Made by a program: the position numbers and the translations under genes | Assembly: GCA_937927625.1 (NCBI GenBank) | Contig: CALBSD010000082.1 | Location: 1 to 49,134 of the forward strand | DNA length: 49,134 nucleotides | Direction: 5' to 3' | DNA from: an uncultured Actinomycetes bacterium | Lineage (GTDB): Bacteria > Actinomycetota > Acidimicrobiia > Acidimicrobiales > Ilumatobacteraceae | Part shown: one piece after another, positions 48,165 to 49,134 of the stretch | Layout: each line of letters starts with the position of its first letter | How positions within the stretch are numbered: position 1 is the stretch's first letter | The notes under the pieces: model-generated | The model's database searches: none | What the model was told of the DNA's origin: nothing | What the model saw: only the letters and a program-made list of their open reading frames with translations

Positions 48165-48920
48165 ATGAACGACGTATTCAAGAACTTACGAAAACTCAAT
48201 TTAGCAGCAGGCTTTTTACACCTGTTCTCACTGATCGCGATTCTTGTTCTCTCCACTGATGCATCTTTGCCCGTAAAAGCAACGTATATGTCCGACGCAC
48301 CGGGCACTGGGAAGTTTGCAGCCCCTGTCGAACTCTTCAGTCTGAACATCAGCTACACCGTGGCGGCGTTTATGGCTCTCTCTGCTTTCTTTCACTTTTT
48401 GGTTAGTTCCGGAAAAGTCTTTCCCAAATATGTTGATGGCTTGAAGCGTCATATCAACATCTACCGCTGGGTCGAATATTCACTTTCATCGTCCATCATG
48501 ATCGTGATCATTTTCCAATTGAATGGCGTCACCGATTACATGGCGCTGATTGCAGTCTTCGGTGTCAACGTCAGCATGATTCTTTTTGGCTGGCTGCAAG
48601 AGCGCTATGCAAAGCCAGGAAGCGGAGACATGCTCCCCTTCTGGTTTGGATGCATCGCCGGTTCCATTCCATGGATTGCCATCTTCATCAACATGTTGTC
48701 GCCAAGCGGACCACCAGAAACAACTGTTCCTGGTTTCGTCGTCGGCATCGTGATTTCTCTCTTTGTCTTCTTCAACTGCTTCGCAATCGTGCAGTGGAAG
48801 CAATACCGTGCCAACGGTAAATGGGCTGATTATCTCTACGGAGAACGTTGGTACATCATCCTGAGCTTTGTTGCGAAGTCATTGTTGGCCTGGCAAGTCT
48901 TTGCCGGCGCACTCGTTTAA
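48165..48920 (+). CDS. Heliorhodopsin
   Basis: 251 residues, seven membrane helices. Retinal lysine Lys238 is in the last helix (LSFVAKSLLAWQVFAGA), with Ser234 four residues earlier. The third-helix counterion Glu104 is in RWVEYSLSSSIM, and His19 and His77 match the two buried histidines of heliorhodopsin 48C12 (known residues Glu107, Ser237, Lys241, His23, His80). The start LRKLNLAAGFLHL and the large loop after helix 1 are typical. Heliorhodopsins have inverted topology, bind all-trans retinal, have slow photocycles and do not pump ions; roles proposed are light sensing or lipid/redox control. No retinal synthesis gene is in the window. The stop overlaps the convergent gene. Confidence 0.95.
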   Translation: MNDVFKNLRKLNLAAGFLHLFSLIAILVLSTDASLPVKATYMSDAPGTGKFAAPVELFSLNISYTVAAFMALSAFFHFLVSSGKVFPKYVDGLKRHINIYRWVEYSLSSSIMIVIIFQLNGVTDYMALIAVFGVNVSMILFGWLQERYAKPGSGDMLPFWFGCIAGSIPWIAIFINMLSPSGPPETTVPGFVVGIVISLFVFFNCFAIVQWKQYRANGKWADYLYGERWYIILSFVAKSLLAWQVFAGALV

Positions 48921-49134
48921 TTCCGAGGGAAACGATGTGCGTCGCGACCAGGCAATGAGGCAACGGATTGCGGAATCGGCCCAGCTGCATCTTCATTAGC
49001 CACCGGTTCACCAAAGACTGTCGTCAAAGGAATATGGCCAGCCCAAAATGGAGCATCGGCATCCTCTGGAACATTCATGGCGCCTTCATTTCGAATCTTG
49101 GCTGACATTTCTGTCAGCGGAAGTGCGATGACGC
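48917..49134 (-). CDS. Pyridoxamine 5'-phosphate oxidase-like (FMN split-barrel) protein, partial
   Basis: C-terminal 71 residues; the start lies beyond the right edge and the frame stays open to it. The segment ALPLTEMSAKIRNEG, then PFWAGHIPLTTVFGEPV, matches the C-terminus of actinobacterial PPOX-family proteins that bind FMN, F420 or heme. The TAA overlaps the heliorhodopsin stop by two bases. An internal ATG near 49108 would give a 63-residue fragment lacking most of the domain and is not the true start. Full function cannot be judged. Confidence 0.75.
   Translation of the reverse strand, partial: VIALPLTEMSAKIRNEGAMNVPEDADAPFWAGHIPLTTVFGEPVANEDAAGPIPQSVASLPGRDAHRFPRN

Noticed and set aside
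48917..49108. Complete 63-residue protein
   Set aside because: The frame stays open to the window edge and the sequence matches the C-terminus of a larger PPOX-like protein.

Overview
Most likely a chromosomal segment of a small-genome actinobacterium, probably a freshwater Acidimicrobiia-type lineage; this placement is inference from gene content. Supporting signs: F420-type luciferase-like oxidoreductase, mycothiol-type DinB protein, homodimeric AceE-type pyruvate dehydrogenase, SalK/SCO6745-like protein, GAF-ANTAR regulator, Thr-rich TTTxLP linkers in exported proteins, a heliorhodopsin, moderate GC by eye. No rRNA, tRNA, insertion sequence, prophage or CRISPR array was seen. Coding density is very high: no gene-free gap exceeds 300 bases, the longest being 228 bases at 44491-44718, many start/stop codons overlap, and several convergent genes end base to base.

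Layout. 1-3570 (-): thioesterase, luciferase-like oxidoreductase, ABC exporter half (cut by the left edge). 3644-6195: amidase (+) and acyl-CoA dehydrogenase (-). 6223-13071 (-): lipoate/2-oxoacid dehydrogenase block lpd - E2 - lipB-lipA fusion - M24 peptidase - membrane protein. 13175-15767 (+): epimerase, FAD oxidoreductase, SRPBCC protein. 15768-20596: hydantoinase-like amidohydrolase (-), argJ (+), heme-dependent demethylase-like protein and SDR (-), RNase HI (-). 20664-25026 (+): aceE, HhH-GPD protein, galE. 25027-29144: hydrolase/TetR unit, DinB protein, acyl-CoA dehydrogenase. 29225-31487 (+): Phd/PIN toxin-antitoxin pair, metallo-hydrolase, desaturase. 31539-34008 (+): sufC-sufS-sufU without sufB/sufD. 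34057-38810: L,D-transpeptidase, HD protein, RNase Z-like hydrolase, EamA transporter, SalK-like, MarR, DoxX. 38834-44490 (-): a translationally coupled surface-polysaccharide unit (LPXTG-like surface protein, GT4, alpha/alpha-barrel protein, GH130) ended by a strong terminator. 44719-49134: secreted zinc protease, GAF-ANTAR, VOC, ASCH, DUF4287/DUF1801-like protein, heliorhodopsin, partial PPOX-like protein.

Functional links. AceE, the E2, Lpd and LipB-LipA together give all catalytic parts of a pyruvate dehydrogenase complex and its lipoylation. Acyl-CoA dehydrogenases, thioesterase and SDR point to fatty-acid or similar acyl-CoA breakdown.

The most striking items are the heliorhodopsin with a dyad in its promoter, the in-frame LipB-LipA fusion, the surface-protein/GT4/GH130 operon, the Phd operator made of two touching TGTACA palindromes, and a recurrent leaderless promoter architecture in which a TANNNT box lies 6 (rarely 7) bases before the start codon of at least 14 genes, which also fixes many start sites.
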